This document shows positions 53,755-61,413 of a stretch of DNA of 64,000 nucleotides, in pieces (within the stretch, counting starts at the first letter, position 1; every line of letters begins with the position of its first letter). Location: NCBI GenBank assembly GCA_039989475.1, contig JBDXHU010000005.1, positions 124,001-188,000 on the forward strand. Reading direction: 5' to 3'. The position numbers and the translations under genes are program-made. Source of the DNA: JBDXHU01 sp039989475. Lineage in GTDB: Bacteria > Pseudomonadota > Gammaproteobacteria > Pseudomonadales > Halieaceae. Below the pieces are notes generated by a model, which made no database searches, had not been told where the DNA came from, and worked only from the letters and a program-made list of their open reading frames with translations.

Positions 53755-54195
53755 CTAGGCATGATACTCCATGAATTTACGCTCGGGTGCCTCGTCGACA
53801 ACCACGAATCCAAGACGATCATAAAGCTTCAGCGCTCCTAAGTTGGAGGAAAGTACGCGAAGGTGGATAGGGATACCCGAACTACACGCTGAGCTTGTAA
53901 GTTCCTTGAGTATTTTCGAGCCGATTCCCAGCCGCTGAAATTCAGGCAATAGATATAGCTTTTCGAGTTGGACGTAGTCTTCATGGAATCGTGTAGCAAG
54001 AAGACCCACGGCATTTCCCTGAACCAGGATAAGCTGGTGTGTGGCTGGATCGAATGACTTCTCGATGATGCTGCGTTGCTCCTCCGCAACCCAGGGTCCG
54101 AAAGTCTGCTCTACATACTCTCGCATAGATGCTTCAGTCACCCGATATACAAATTCGAAATCGGACGCTGTAGCCTGGCGGAGTACATGTCTCAT
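53755..54195 (-). CDS. GNAT family N-acetyltransferase (cassette-like gene 4)
   Basis: A 146-aa acetyltransferase. The RHVLRQATASDFEFVYRVTEASM start, LYLLPEFQRLGIGSKILKEL (acetyl-CoA-binding motif A, residues ~86-105) and NLGALKLYDRLGFVV (motif B) are clear. The acceptor is unknown. Its ATG lies 9 nt after GTTAGGC, an attC R''-like core, and its TAG stop sits in GCCTAGA, an R'-like core. It is the last of four same-strand small genes that look like integron cassettes. Confidence 0.85.
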   Translation of the reverse strand: MRHVLRQATASDFEFVYRVTEASMREYVEQTFGPWVAEEQRSIIEKSFDPATHQLILVQGNAVGLLATRFHEDYVQLEKLYLLPEFQRLGIGSKILKELTSSACSSGIPIHLRVLSSNLGALKLYDRLGFVVVDEAPERKFMEYHA

Positions 54196-54204
54196 GCAAT
54201 GAAT

Positions 54205-54255
54205 GCCTAACCGTGTGTTTTACAGGCCGGGAGGTCCATTAAACACTTTTTAGGT
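54205..54255 (-). other. attC-like site between DinB and GNAT genes
   Basis: Read on the minus strand, the R'-like ACCTAAA (54249-54255) contains the DinB stop codon and R'' GTTAGGC (54205-54211) matches GTTRRRY exactly. The 37 nt between pair imperfectly: GTGTTT near R' is matched by AAACAC near R'', with GG-CC in the middle. The length (51 nt) is at the low end for attC. The next gene starts just after R'', as in cassette arrays. Confidence 0.62.
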
Positions 54256-54735
54256 TTCTCTACGATGCGGCTCTCTTTCATGGATATATATCCCGTATCC
54301 GTCAATTGGATGTGGTACCGATGCATTATCTAGTGCATGAGCGATGTTGCCACGGTGATATGAGCCGTGATTCAGTATGTGGAATAGTACTTCCTCTACA
54401 CTCAATAGTCCGCGTTTCCCGTCGGCGAATACGAAAGAGATCTGCTCTGTCGGAATTGTGAGCCCGGTAACGAAATCGGCGTACCACTCATTCGATTTAT
54501 CAAGGCGGCGGGCCAGCTCGTCAAATCCAGGTATAAGCTCAGTGTTGGTTTTCGTGTGAGGAGCAGAGGCGCCGGTCAATCTGCTCGTAAATAGCTCCTC
54601 CACTATAACCATGTGATTGATCTGTTGAAGCGCAAACTCGTAGCTGTCCGGGCGCAAATCTTTATCGATAGCTTCTATAGCGTGTAGCGTGCGCTCGTCA
54701 GCCCACCGTTTGTAGTCAAATGCCTTAGGCAACAT
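54250..54735 (-). CDS. DinB family protein (cassette-like gene 3)
   Basis: A 161-aa four-helix-bundle protein of the DinB/YfiT group. FDYKRWADERTLHAIEAI opens it. INHMVIVEELFTSRL and VLFHILNHGSYHRGNIAHAL supply the three metal-binding histidines. Members are often thiol-dependent metal enzymes; the specific reaction is unknown. The TAA stop lies in an attC R'-like motif. The upstream gap carries a large palindromic region with a second attC candidate. Confidence 0.85.
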   Translation of the reverse strand: MLPKAFDYKRWADERTLHAIEAIDKDLRPDSYEFALQQINHMVIVEELFTSRLTGASAPHTKTNTELIPGFDELARRLDKSNEWYADFVTGLTIPTEQISFVFADGKRGLLSVEEVLFHILNHGSYHRGNIAHALDNASVPHPIDGYGIYIHEREPHRRET

Positions 54736-54757
54736 ACCCGCTCCCCGAAAACATACC

Positions 54758-54976
54758 GCTTAAATGGCCCGCGCTTAAGGCGTCGGACTTCTTACCACTA
54801 TACCTTTTATCCACTTTTCAACGAGTGGTGCTAGAAGCACTTGGAAATCGAGGGCAAACCAGGATGTAGTAGAACCCAAACCCCTCTGGTGTCGTGATCC
54901 GTCGTCAAGTTCATGATCGCAGTTTGCGCGTCCCAGGCCACGCTTTTCAGTGTCCGATTTCATGGCCTTGTTAATG
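54758..54976 (-). other. Large attC-like palindromic region between GNAT and DinB genes
   Basis: On the minus strand CATTAAC (54970-54976) holds the stop of the upstream GNAT gene and is followed by AAGGCC. Near the DinB start, GGCC precedes TTTAAGC (54758-54764), a one-base variant of GTTAAGC. Between them TCGGAC and GTCCGA (54952-54957 and 54783-54788) also pair. The ~219-nt span is long for attC, and the R'' core is imperfect, so this may be a degenerate or composite site. It contains no convincing gene. Confidence 0.45.
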
Positions 54977-55396
54977 GTATGTCTTAACAAAACGCCTTTC
55001 ATCCTCTTCGTAGCCACAAGATTCATAGAAAGCATGTGCATCAGGACGATGATCTCCGCTCGTAACTTCAGAACGCACGCAGCCAGCTTGCCGGAAAAAA
55101 CTCTCCGCTGCGTCTACCAGAGAGCGACCAACACCGGAGCCCCGATAGTTCTCATCAACTACGAAGCTGGTGATGCGGCCTAGAGAACCACTTTGATGAA
55201 AAAGACTAGTTATGTAGCAGGAAACAACGCCTCGGATTTCATCCCCTGACACAGCCACGAATACTTCGTCCAGAGTATCGGTTGCAAAGTCCTCAAGCTT
55301 CAATCGAACCAGTTCAGGGTCTGCGCCATATCCCAACTGAGCCATAAGAAGGGAGATGCCCACTGAATCCTCTAGCCTTGCAGAACGCACGAGCAT
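54971..55396 (-). CDS. GNAT family N-acetyltransferase (cassette-like gene 2)
   Basis: A 141-aa acetyltransferase starting MLVRSARLEDSVGI. The core RITSFVVDENYRGSGVGRSLVDAAESFF (motif A, Gx-Gx-G at GSGVG) and DAHAFYESCGYEEDERRFVK are typical of small aminoglycoside- or protein-type GNATs; the acceptor is unknown. The ATG at 55396 lies directly after GTTAACTGT, the attC R'' core. A GTG five codons upstream would run into that core, so it is rejected. The TAA stop lies in CATTAAC. Confidence 0.83.
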   Translation of the reverse strand: MLVRSARLEDSVGISLLMAQLGYGADPELVRLKLEDFATDTLDEVFVAVSGDEIRGVVSCYITSLFHQSGSLGRITSFVVDENYRGSGVGRSLVDAAESFFRQAGCVRSEVTSGDHRPDAHAFYESCGYEEDERRFVKTYH

Positions 55397-55398
55397 AC

Positions 55399-55458
55399 AG
55401 TTAACGCCCACAGTTTGGACGGCGGTACGGCCGTCCTATCAACCTTTGTGTGTTAATT
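55399..55458 (-). other. attC-like recombination site between HAD and GNAT genes
   Basis: Exactly 60 nt on the minus strand. It begins with AATTAAC (55452-55458), which contains the HAD stop codon, and ends with GTTAACT (55399-55405), which directly precedes the GNAT start. The two cores are inverse copies at 6 of 7 positions. The centre has a perfect GGACGGC/GCCGTCC 7-bp stem with a 6-nt loop, and the flanks pair imperfectly. Length, position and structure are those of an integron attC site, although the third purine of GTTRRRY is C. Confidence 0.72.
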
Positions 55459-56112
55459 GGCAGCCAGCACAATATCAAGCAGATCGGAATAGTCGTTACA
55501 GACACTATTTGCCTTTTCATAGGTTCCGCCAAAATGGCCTGGAATATAAACAGTATACATTCCGCAACTGTTAGCGCCGTCAATATCAGCCTTAGGATTA
55601 TCTCCAACAAATACTGTTTCAGCGGCCGAAACCCCTATTTGTTCACATGCGAGATCGAAGATCCTCCTGTCGGGCTTTCTAAGGCCGACAGATTCTGAAA
55701 CTATTATAGAGTCAAAGAGATGGCTCACACCCAGGGAGTAAAAGTTTCGTTCCTGGAAAGGAGACCTTCCGTTCGAGACAAGGCCTAGTTTAAGTCCGAC
55801 ATTTTTTATTGCCTTAACCGCTTCAACCGCGCCGTCCTTCTCTAGACAGAATCCAGAAAAACACAAATCATAGCTATTCGTCAGCTCCGATATGGTCCAA
55901 TCGCAAATCTCGAATTCCTCTATTAGTTGCGAATAAACTCTGTTTTTGAGCACCCCACTATTCGAGTCTAACTCAATAAACCTCCGACAAAAGAGTTCCG
56001 GATCTGATACTTCTCTTCGAAGCATTCCTTTCGATTGCCAAATAGCAAAGTCTCGCAGCGACTGGCTGCGAGCCAATAAAGTTTCGTCAAGATCGAACAG
56101 CACTGACTTCAT
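55453..56112 (-). CDS. HAD family hydrolase (cassette-like gene 1)
   Basis: A 219-aa haloacid-dehalogenase-type phosphatase. Motif I is SVLFDLDETLL (nucleophile Asp8), motif II LVSNGRSPFQ, motif III lysine in SVGLRKPDRRIF, and motif IV FVGDNPKADIDGA. The helical cap between motifs I and II suggests a small-metabolite phosphatase. The ATG at 56112 matches the family start; twelve upstream in-frame codons are not used. The TAA stop is inside an attC-like R' core. The gene is AT-rich compared with the surrounding chromosome. Confidence 0.85.
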   Translation of the reverse strand: MKSVLFDLDETLLARSQSLRDFAIWQSKGMLRREVSDPELFCRRFIELDSNSGVLKNRVYSQLIEEFEICDWTISELTNSYDLCFSGFCLEKDGAVEAVKAIKNVGLKLGLVSNGRSPFQERNFYSLGVSHLFDSIIVSESVGLRKPDRRIFDLACEQIGVSAAETVFVGDNPKADIDGANSCGMYTVYIPGHFGGTYEKANSVCNDYSDLLDIVLAAN

Positions 56113-56174
56113 CTTCCCAGTTTTGCACGCTGTTGGGTAGAACGTCAAAAACCGCAGGAAAAACGTGGACAGGT

Positions 56175-56296
56175 CGCGATTAAAAGGGCGTTTAAGTGCA
56201 TATCCAGATCGTGGCAGACCCTTTTTTTCTCAGATGATATCGAACTAAGATATTGAGTAACCTCCCAAAAAATATAAAAATGGTAGTCAGTCCCTG
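56175..56296. repeat. Diverged direct repeat, copy B
   Basis: Second copy of the repeat also found at 52162-52280, in the same orientation, lying between the HAD gene and a plus-strand small membrane protein gene. It shares the GATTAA-AG segment, GCATATCCAG and GATGATATCGAACT, but the internal hairpin of copy A is not kept. The two copies bracket the cassette-like genes. Confidence 0.6.
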
Positions 56297-56322
56297 ATTC
56301 TACTTTAGTTTACGGAGGCTAA

Positions 56323-56613
56323 ATGCCTGGTGAAGCCATAGCGGAATTTTTTCTACGACCACTTCTGGAACTGGTACTTCAGCTAATTGGTTACTTCACA
56401 GCAAGAATTTTGTTTCCTTTGCTAACCTTGGGGTACATAACGGTTTCTCCCGTCGCTAAGGGCATAAAGGTTTATCCGAAGTGGCATGGTTTTAATCGAG
56501 CATCGAATGGCAAAATTGTCCTTCACGAAGAAATGGGCGCGCTCCTCGGCATTATTTTTTGGTTTCTCGTGATCGGCGTGGGTATTTATGCTTACTCCAG
56601 ATTCGGCGCTTAA
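56323..56613 (+). CDS. Small hypothetical membrane protein
   Basis: A 96-aa protein with a good GGAGG site. It has hydrophobic segments LLELVLQLIGYFTARILFPLLTLGYITV (residues ~14-42) and GALLGIIFWFLVIGVGIYAYS (~72-92), separated by a basic loop. No family is recognised. Its TAA stop lies in GCTTAAC, a perfect RYYYAAC core, and is followed by an 8-bp inverted repeat, but no matching R'' was found. Confidence 0.65.
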   Translation: MPGEAIAEFFLRPLLELVLQLIGYFTARILFPLLTLGYITVSPVAKGIKVYPKWHGFNRASNGKIVLHEEMGALLGIIFWFLVIGVGIYAYSRFGA

Positions 56614-56621
56614 CAGTTCTA

Positions 56622-56650
56622 GCAATCCGGACAGCCTAAAAGCGGATTGC
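56622..56650. repeat. 8-bp inverted repeat after small membrane protein gene
   Basis: GCAATCCG (56622-56629) and CGGATTGC (56643-56650) form a perfect stem with a 13-nt loop. There is no T tract, so it is a weak terminator candidate. It may instead be the decayed central stem of an attC-like site, since it follows a GCTTAAC core at the preceding stop codon. Confidence 0.45.
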
Positions 56651-56690
56651 GCCGCAGGCTGATATTTCTTGAAGGGCAAGGTGTCTGCTT

Positions 56691-57005
56691 ATGAATATCG
56701 TTTATAAACACGAGAACAAAGCCCTACTGCATTCAGTCAAAAATCTACTGGAACAGAATGGAATAGAGTGCCTAATCCGAAACGAGCACAGCGCATCTGG
56801 TGGTGGCAGTTTGGGCATGTCTAACACCGCCGCAGAACTTTGGGTCACAAACCCTGCAGATGAAACCAGGGCTCTGGACATAATTGATTCGGAAATTTCC
56901 AATGCATCTACCAGGCCTTCCTGGAAGTGCGGACAATGTGGGGAAGGGAACGATGGCAGTTTCGATGTGTGCTGGAAGTGCCAGGCGGAGCCGGCCAACA
57001 CATAA
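56691..57005 (+). CDS. DUF2007-type protein with zinc ribbon
   Basis: A 104-aa protein. Residues 1-75 (MNIVYKHENKALLHSVKNLLEQNGIECLIRNEH and ELWVTNPADETRALDII) resemble DUF2007, a PII-like small domain called putative signal-transducing protein. Residues 78-100 form a RanBP2-like zinc finger (WKCGQCGEGNDGSFDVCWKCQ, four cysteines). No function is assigned. Its stop lies in ACATAAC and a GTTAAC core follows at 57026, a weak cassette-like signature on the plus strand. Confidence 0.75.
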   Translation: MNIVYKHENKALLHSVKNLLEQNGIECLIRNEHSASGGGSLGMSNTAAELWVTNPADETRALDIIDSEISNASTRPSWKCGQCGEGNDGSFDVCWKCQAEPANT

Positions 57006-57026
57006 CAATACAATCACTAGTGAGCG

Positions 57027-57794
57027 TTAACGACCACCCGACACATCAATAAAGCTACCCGTTGTGTAGGACGACTCATCGGAGAGTAGCCACAATATCG
57101 CACTGGCGACTTCCTCTGGCTGGCCACCTCGACCCAAGGGCAGGGTCGGACCAATACGATCAACGCGGCCGGGCTCGCCACCGCTGGCATGCATCTCGGT
57201 ATAGATAACACCGGGTCGCACCGCGTTCACGCGGATGCCGTGGTCGGCAAGCTCCCCAGCGAGGCCAACGGTGAAGCTGTCGATGGCGCCTTTGCTGGCG
57301 GCGTAGTCGACATACTCTCCCGGTGAACCAAGTCGCGATGCCACTGAGGAGACGTTCACTATTGCACCGCCGCTGCCGCCACTGCCGGTAGACATACGTT
57401 TTGCTGCTTCCCTGGCACAGAGAAAGCTGCCGGTTACATTGGTCTGAAATACGCGGTTTATCCTCGCCGCATCCATGTCCATCACCGACATCTGTTGCTC
57501 AAGAATGCCCGCGTTATTTACCAACGCTGTTAGTCTGCCCAGCCCGGCATCGACCTGCTCGAACATGGCAATAACCTCTTCCTCCACGGATACATCGGCT
57601 TGCACCGCCATCGCAGAGGCGCCCATCGCGCGCAATTCATCACAGAGTTGTTCAGCGGCCAGCGCTTGCGCACGGTAGTTGATTGCCACGGCATAACCCG
57701 CCGCCGCTGCCTGCTTCGCGGTGGCGGCACCGATTCCGCGACTGCCACCGGTGATCAGCACGATCGCCGGTGATGATGAGGTCTCTGTGGTCAC
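57027..57794 (-). CDS. SDR family NAD(P)-dependent oxidoreductase
   Basis: A 255-aa classical short-chain dehydrogenase. The cofactor motif is VLITGGSRGIGAATA (TGxxxGxG), followed by LVNNAGIL, catalytic SS in IVNVSSVAS, YxxxK in YVDYAASKGAI, and C-terminal PGVIYTEMH. It resembles sugar- or 3-oxoacyl-type reductases; the substrate is unknown. GTG 57794 is chosen because ACGGAG lies at proper spacing. Upstream in-frame codons overlap the antiporter gene. It is 14 nt after that gene, so probably co-transcribed. Confidence 0.88.
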   Translation of the reverse strand: MTTETSSSPAIVLITGGSRGIGAATAKQAAAAGYAVAINYRAQALAAEQLCDELRAMGASAMAVQADVSVEEEVIAMFEQVDAGLGRLTALVNNAGILEQQMSVMDMDAARINRVFQTNVTGSFLCAREAAKRMSTGSGGSGGAIVNVSSVASRLGSPGEYVDYAASKGAIDSFTVGLAGELADHGIRVNAVRPGVIYTEMHASGGEPGRVDRIGPTLPLGRGGQPEEVASAILWLLSDESSYTTGSFIDVSGGR

Positions 57795-57808
57795 AGCTAC
57801 TCCGTGTA

Positions 57809-59386
57809 TTACTGGGCGGGGCGCCCGAAAGTCCGCATGAACCAGTACAGGGCGGCAACTGACAGCAGCAGTGATGCCCACCAGGGAAAGCCAAACCCTA
57901 CCGGCACCAGGCACAGCAAAATCGCTACCGAGCCTACCAGCAAGGCATAGGGCATCTGGGTGCGCACATGTTCGATATGGTCACAATCTGAAGCCAGTGA
58001 AGACAGGATGGTGGTGTCAGATATGGGTGAGCAATGATCTCCCCAGACCGCTCCACACAGAACGCTCGCTACCGTCGCATAAATCAACGGCATGTTGTCG
58101 GGTGTTATCCCACCGGTATTGAGCATGGTCGCCCAGGTAACCGGGATTACCAGCGGTAGCAAAATCGCCATCACTCCCCAGCTGGACCCGGTCGCAAATG
58201 CCGCCACTGCCGCCAGCAGGAATGTACCGGCGGGTATCAACTCGGCCTTGAGGGAGTCGCCGGCAAATGCCACCAGGTAGTCCGCCGTCCCCAGCTGTGC
58301 GGTGGTGTCAGACAAGGCCCAGGCCAACACCAGGATGATCAGGGGCGCGACCATCACCTTAACGCCCGCGGTCCAGGCGCCGACAATTTCATCCAGCGAC
58401 ATTATGCGTTGTCCCCAGGTCAGGCCGCCGGCGACCGCTGCGCCCAGGAAAGAGCCCCACAACAAGGCCTCGTAAACATCCGCCGATCCCAGTCTCTCGC
58501 GCAGGCTGTCGCCCTGGCCGGAAAGATAGAGGCCAACAAAACATCCAAAAACAAGCGTCAGTATCGGCAACACCGCGTTTACCGCGCGCCGCGGTACATC
58601 ATCATCGATCTCGGTATTAATGCCCTCCTCCGCTACCGCTGCATTGCTGGAGCCCTGCGGAGAGACTTGCCCCGTGGCTCGACTGCGCTGCTCCGCCGTC
58701 AACATTGGGCCAAAGTCCCGCCCGGTCCAGCCGACGAGGAAAACAAAAAAGATCGCCAGTATGGGGTAGAAGCTGTAGAGGATGGAGTTCAGAAATACAC
58801 TGATCGCCTGCATTTCGAACCCCTGCAGGCCTTCGATGGCCTTGCTGATCAGGCCAAGCTCGTAACCCACCCAGCTTGTCATCACCGCGATGCAGGCAAC
58901 AGGCGCGGCCGTGGAATCGACGAGATAGGCCAGTTTTTCGCGCGAAATTCGCAGCCGATCTGTCACCGGCCTTACCGTATTTCCCACCACCAGGGTGTTG
59001 GTGTAATCGTCGAAGAAAATGGCCAGGCCCAGCCCCCACACAGACAGCTGGCCGCGGCGCACCGTGTTGGCCCACTGCACCACGATATTGACCACGCCGT
59101 GCATACCGCCATTGCGGGAAATCACCCCGACCATGCCGCCAATCATGCCGGTAAACAAAAGCACGGCAACATGGTCACGGTCCAGCATCACCTGGAAGAT
59201 GCGTTCCTGGAAGGTATCAATCAGGGCATTGAAGATTTCGGCGGGGCCAAAGCCGTATTCGATGATCATGCCCACCCAGATGGCAAAGAATATGGCGGGA
59301 ATGACCGCGCGCAGCCACAGTGCCAGGCCGATAGCGATCGCCGGGGGAAGAACAGAGGTCCATTCAGCAGTTTCTACGACACCCAT
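57809..59386 (-). CDS. NhaC-family Na+/H+ antiporter
   Basis: About 525 aa, with ten or more hydrophobic segments. Features include WLRAVIPAIFFAIWVGMI, IFFDDYTNTLVVGNTVRPVTDRLRIS, DSTAAPVACIAVMTSWVGYE, SSWGVMAILLPLVIPVTW and GAVWGDHCSPISDTTILSS, the paired motifs of NhaC-type transporters with conserved Asp residues. A hydrophilic loop near residue 230-270 is cytoplasmic or periplasmic. The ATG at 59386 is preferred; 59419 is an alternative. Sodium export fits a marine setting but is inferred. Confidence 0.9.
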   Translation of the reverse strand: MGVVETAEWTSVLPPAIAIGLALWLRAVIPAIFFAIWVGMIIEYGFGPAEIFNALIDTFQERIFQVMLDRDHVAVLLFTGMIGGMVGVISRNGGMHGVVNIVVQWANTVRRGQLSVWGLGLAIFFDDYTNTLVVGNTVRPVTDRLRISREKLAYLVDSTAAPVACIAVMTSWVGYELGLISKAIEGLQGFEMQAISVFLNSILYSFYPILAIFFVFLVGWTGRDFGPMLTAEQRSRATGQVSPQGSSNAAVAEEGINTEIDDDVPRRAVNAVLPILTLVFGCFVGLYLSGQGDSLRERLGSADVYEALLWGSFLGAAVAGGLTWGQRIMSLDEIVGAWTAGVKVMVAPLIILVLAWALSDTTAQLGTADYLVAFAGDSLKAELIPAGTFLLAAVAAFATGSSWGVMAILLPLVIPVTWATMLNTGGITPDNMPLIYATVASVLCGAVWGDHCSPISDTTILSSLASDCDHIEHVRTQMPYALLVGSVAILLCLVPVGFGFPWWASLLLSVAALYWFMRTFGRPAQ

Positions 59387-59457
59387 TATTATTATCCATG
59401 CGGGGTTTGCCTGCAGCATAGAACGGCTGCAGGTCGAACTCCAGTTAAGCGGCAGGC

Positions 59458-59484
59458 AAAAAAAAGCCCCGGCACTGCCGAGGC
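59458..59484 (-). terminator. Rho-independent terminator after atpC
   Basis: On the minus strand an 8-bp stem (GCCTCGGC with GCCGGGGC, one G-U pair) is followed by eight T residues (59458-59465). It lies about 22 nt after the atpC stop and should end the ATP synthase operon. Confidence 0.85.
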
Positions 59485-59506
59485 TCTGCTTACTGCTTGC
59501 TTAAAA

Positions 59507-59935
59507 CTAGCCGCGTCCGGCCCGGTTGCGCATTTTCTGCAGGGTGCGCAGCTGTGCGGCTGCTTCCGCCAACTGGGCAGATGCGCGACCGTAGTCAAAG
59601 TCACCGGTCTGGTTGGCAAGCGCGTGTTCGGCAGCCTGGCGAGCTTCCTCCGCAGAGGCCTCATCGACATCGCCGGCACGCAGCACCGTATCAGCCAGAA
59701 TCGAAACGATGCCTGGCTGCACTTCGAGGTAACCGCCGGAGACGTAATAGACTTCCTCATCACCCTCTGGCGTAACAATGCGTATCGGTCCCGGCACCAG
59801 GTCGGTTAGCAATGGCGCGTGGCCGTAGCCAACACCCAACTCACCCTGGGATCCGGTAGCCACCAGCATCTGCACCAGGCCGGAAAAAATCTCCTGCTCG
59901 GCGCTAACGATGTCACAGTGTATGGTCATTGACAT
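59507..59935 (-). CDS. atpC: ATP synthase epsilon subunit
   Basis: A 142-aa F1 stalk and inhibitory subunit. MTIHCDIVSAEQEIFSG, QGELGVGYGHAPLLTDLVPGPIRI and GGYLEVQPGIVSILADTVLRA define the beta-sandwich; two C-terminal helices follow. Slightly different from standard is LGVGYGHAP instead of LGI-PGHAP. It is the last gene of the atp operon, with a terminator just after. Confidence 0.96.
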   Translation of the reverse strand: MSMTIHCDIVSAEQEIFSGLVQMLVATGSQGELGVGYGHAPLLTDLVPGPIRIVTPEGDEEVYYVSGGYLEVQPGIVSILADTVLRAGDVDEASAEEARQAAEHALANQTGDFDYGRASAQLAEAAAQLRTLQKMRNRAGRG

Positions 59936-59958
59936 AAGATCTAACCTCGCAAGAACCC

Positions 59959-61356
59959 TTACAGGTTCTTCGCTTTCTCGATGGCTTCTTCCATAGTACC
60001 AACCATGTAAAAGGCCTGCTCGGGCATATGATCATACTCGCCTTCCAGCAAGCCCTTGAAGCCGGCAATGGTGTCTTTCAGCGAGCAGTACTTGCCAGGA
60101 GAGCCGGTGAAAATTTCGGCCACGTGGAAAGGCTGGGACAGGAAGCGTTCAATTTTCCGCGCCCGGTTAACCGTTTGCTTGTCTTCTTCAGACAGCTCGT
60201 CCATGCCCAGGATAGCAATGATGTCCTTCAGTTCCTTGTAGCGCTGCAACACGGTTTGTACGCCACGGGCAACTTCATAGTGCTCGCTACCAATAATCAG
60301 CGGATCCAGCTGACGAGAGGTTGAGTCGAGGGGGTCTACCGCGGGATAAATACCCTTTGCGGCGATATCCCGGCTCAGTACCACGGTTGAATCGAGGTGG
60401 GCGAAGGTGGTTGCCGGTGACGGGTCAGTCAAGTCATCCGCCGGAACATAAACTGCCTGGATAGACGTAATAGAACCCGTCTTGGTTGAGGTAATCCGCT
60501 CCTGCAGTTCACCCATTTCCAGGGCCAGGGTAGGCTGATAGCCAACCGCTGAGGGCATACGGCCCAACAGTGCCGATACTTCGGTTCCCGCCAGCGTGTA
60601 ACGATAAATGTTGTCGATAAAGAGCAGTACGTCGCGGCCTTCATCGCGGAACTTTTCCGCCATGGTCAGCCCGGTCAGGGCTACCCGCAGGCGGTTGCCG
60701 GGCGGCTCGTTCATCTGGCCGTAGACCATCGCCACTTTGGATTCGTCGAACTTCTCGACGTTGACCACGCCCGACTCCTGCATTTCGTAGTAGAAGTCAT
60801 TACCTTCACGAGTACGCTCACCAACACCGGCAAATACAGACAGGCCGGAGTGCTCGGTCGCAATATTGTTGATCAGCTCCATCATGTTCACGGTCTTGCC
60901 GACACCGGCGCCACCGAACAGGCCAACCTTGCCGCCCTTGGCGAAAGGACAAACCAGGTCGATCACCTTGATACCGGTTTCCAGCAGTTCGTCTGAGGCT
61001 GAAAGCTCTTCGTAGCTGGGTGCTTCACGGTGAATAGCGGCACGCTCTTTCTCACCGATAGGGCCCTTCTCGTCGATCGGGTTACCCAGTACATCCATGA
61101 TGCGGCCAAGTGTCTCGATGCCAACAGGTACGTCGATAGGCGCGTTGGTATTTTCCACCGCCAGGCCGCGGCTCACACCTTCAGATGCACCCATGGCGAT
61201 GGCACGAACCACCCCGTCTCCCAACTGCTGCTGCACTTCAAGGGTCAGGCCTTTTTCGGTGACCTTTAGTGCATCGTAAACCCGCGGGACGGCATCACGG
61301 GGAAATTCCACGTCGATAACCGCGCCGATGATTTGTACGATTCGTCCGCTGCTCAT
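59959..61356 (-). CDS. atpD: ATP synthase beta subunit
   Basis: Catalytic F1 subunit, 465 aa from ATG 61356 (MSSGRIVQIIGAVIDVEFPRD), which follows AGAGGA. An ATG 14 codons upstream lacks a ribosome site. Walker A is GGAGVGKTV, with the catalytic Glu in GVGERTREGNDF and Walker B in VLLFIDNIYRY. LSRDIAAKGIYPAVDPLDSTSR is conserved. It lies between atpG and atpC. Confidence 0.97.
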   Translation of the reverse strand: MSSGRIVQIIGAVIDVEFPRDAVPRVYDALKVTEKGLTLEVQQQLGDGVVRAIAMGASEGVSRGLAVENTNAPIDVPVGIETLGRIMDVLGNPIDEKGPIGEKERAAIHREAPSYEELSASDELLETGIKVIDLVCPFAKGGKVGLFGGAGVGKTVNMMELINNIATEHSGLSVFAGVGERTREGNDFYYEMQESGVVNVEKFDESKVAMVYGQMNEPPGNRLRVALTGLTMAEKFRDEGRDVLLFIDNIYRYTLAGTEVSALLGRMPSAVGYQPTLALEMGELQERITSTKTGSITSIQAVYVPADDLTDPSPATTFAHLDSTVVLSRDIAAKGIYPAVDPLDSTSRQLDPLIIGSEHYEVARGVQTVLQRYKELKDIIAILGMDELSEEDKQTVNRARKIERFLSQPFHVAEIFTGSPGKYCSLKDTIAGFKGLLEGEYDHMPEQAFYMVGTMEEAIEKAKNL

Positions 61357-61413
61357 GTTCGAATCCTCTGTGTCAAAGTTCAATTCATTCTGGCTCATGG
61401 TGTTTTTGCCCGC

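Noticed and set aside
54249..54255. ACCTAAA as an exact attC R' core
   Set aside because: It lacks the final AAC of RYYYAAC, so the DinB/GNAT site is reported only as attC-like.
54775..55041. 88-codon minus-strand frame between GNAT and DinB genes
   Set aside because: It starts inside the GNAT gene, runs through the attC-like palindrome, and has no recognisable sequence features.
55396..55411. GTG start for the second GNAT gene
   Set aside because: It would translate through the attC-like R'' core; the ATG at 55396 starts exactly at the family N-terminus.
56622..56650. Intrinsic terminator
   Set aside because: The stem is good but no T tract follows on either strand; listed only as an inverted repeat.
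50993..57026. Prophage or complete genomic island with integrase
   Set aside because: No integrase, transposase, phage structural gene or tRNA attachment site is present in this interval.
58409..59809. 466-codon plus-strand frame opposite the NhaC and atpC genes
   Set aside because: It spans the atpC terminator and two well-supported genes on the other strand and shows no domain.
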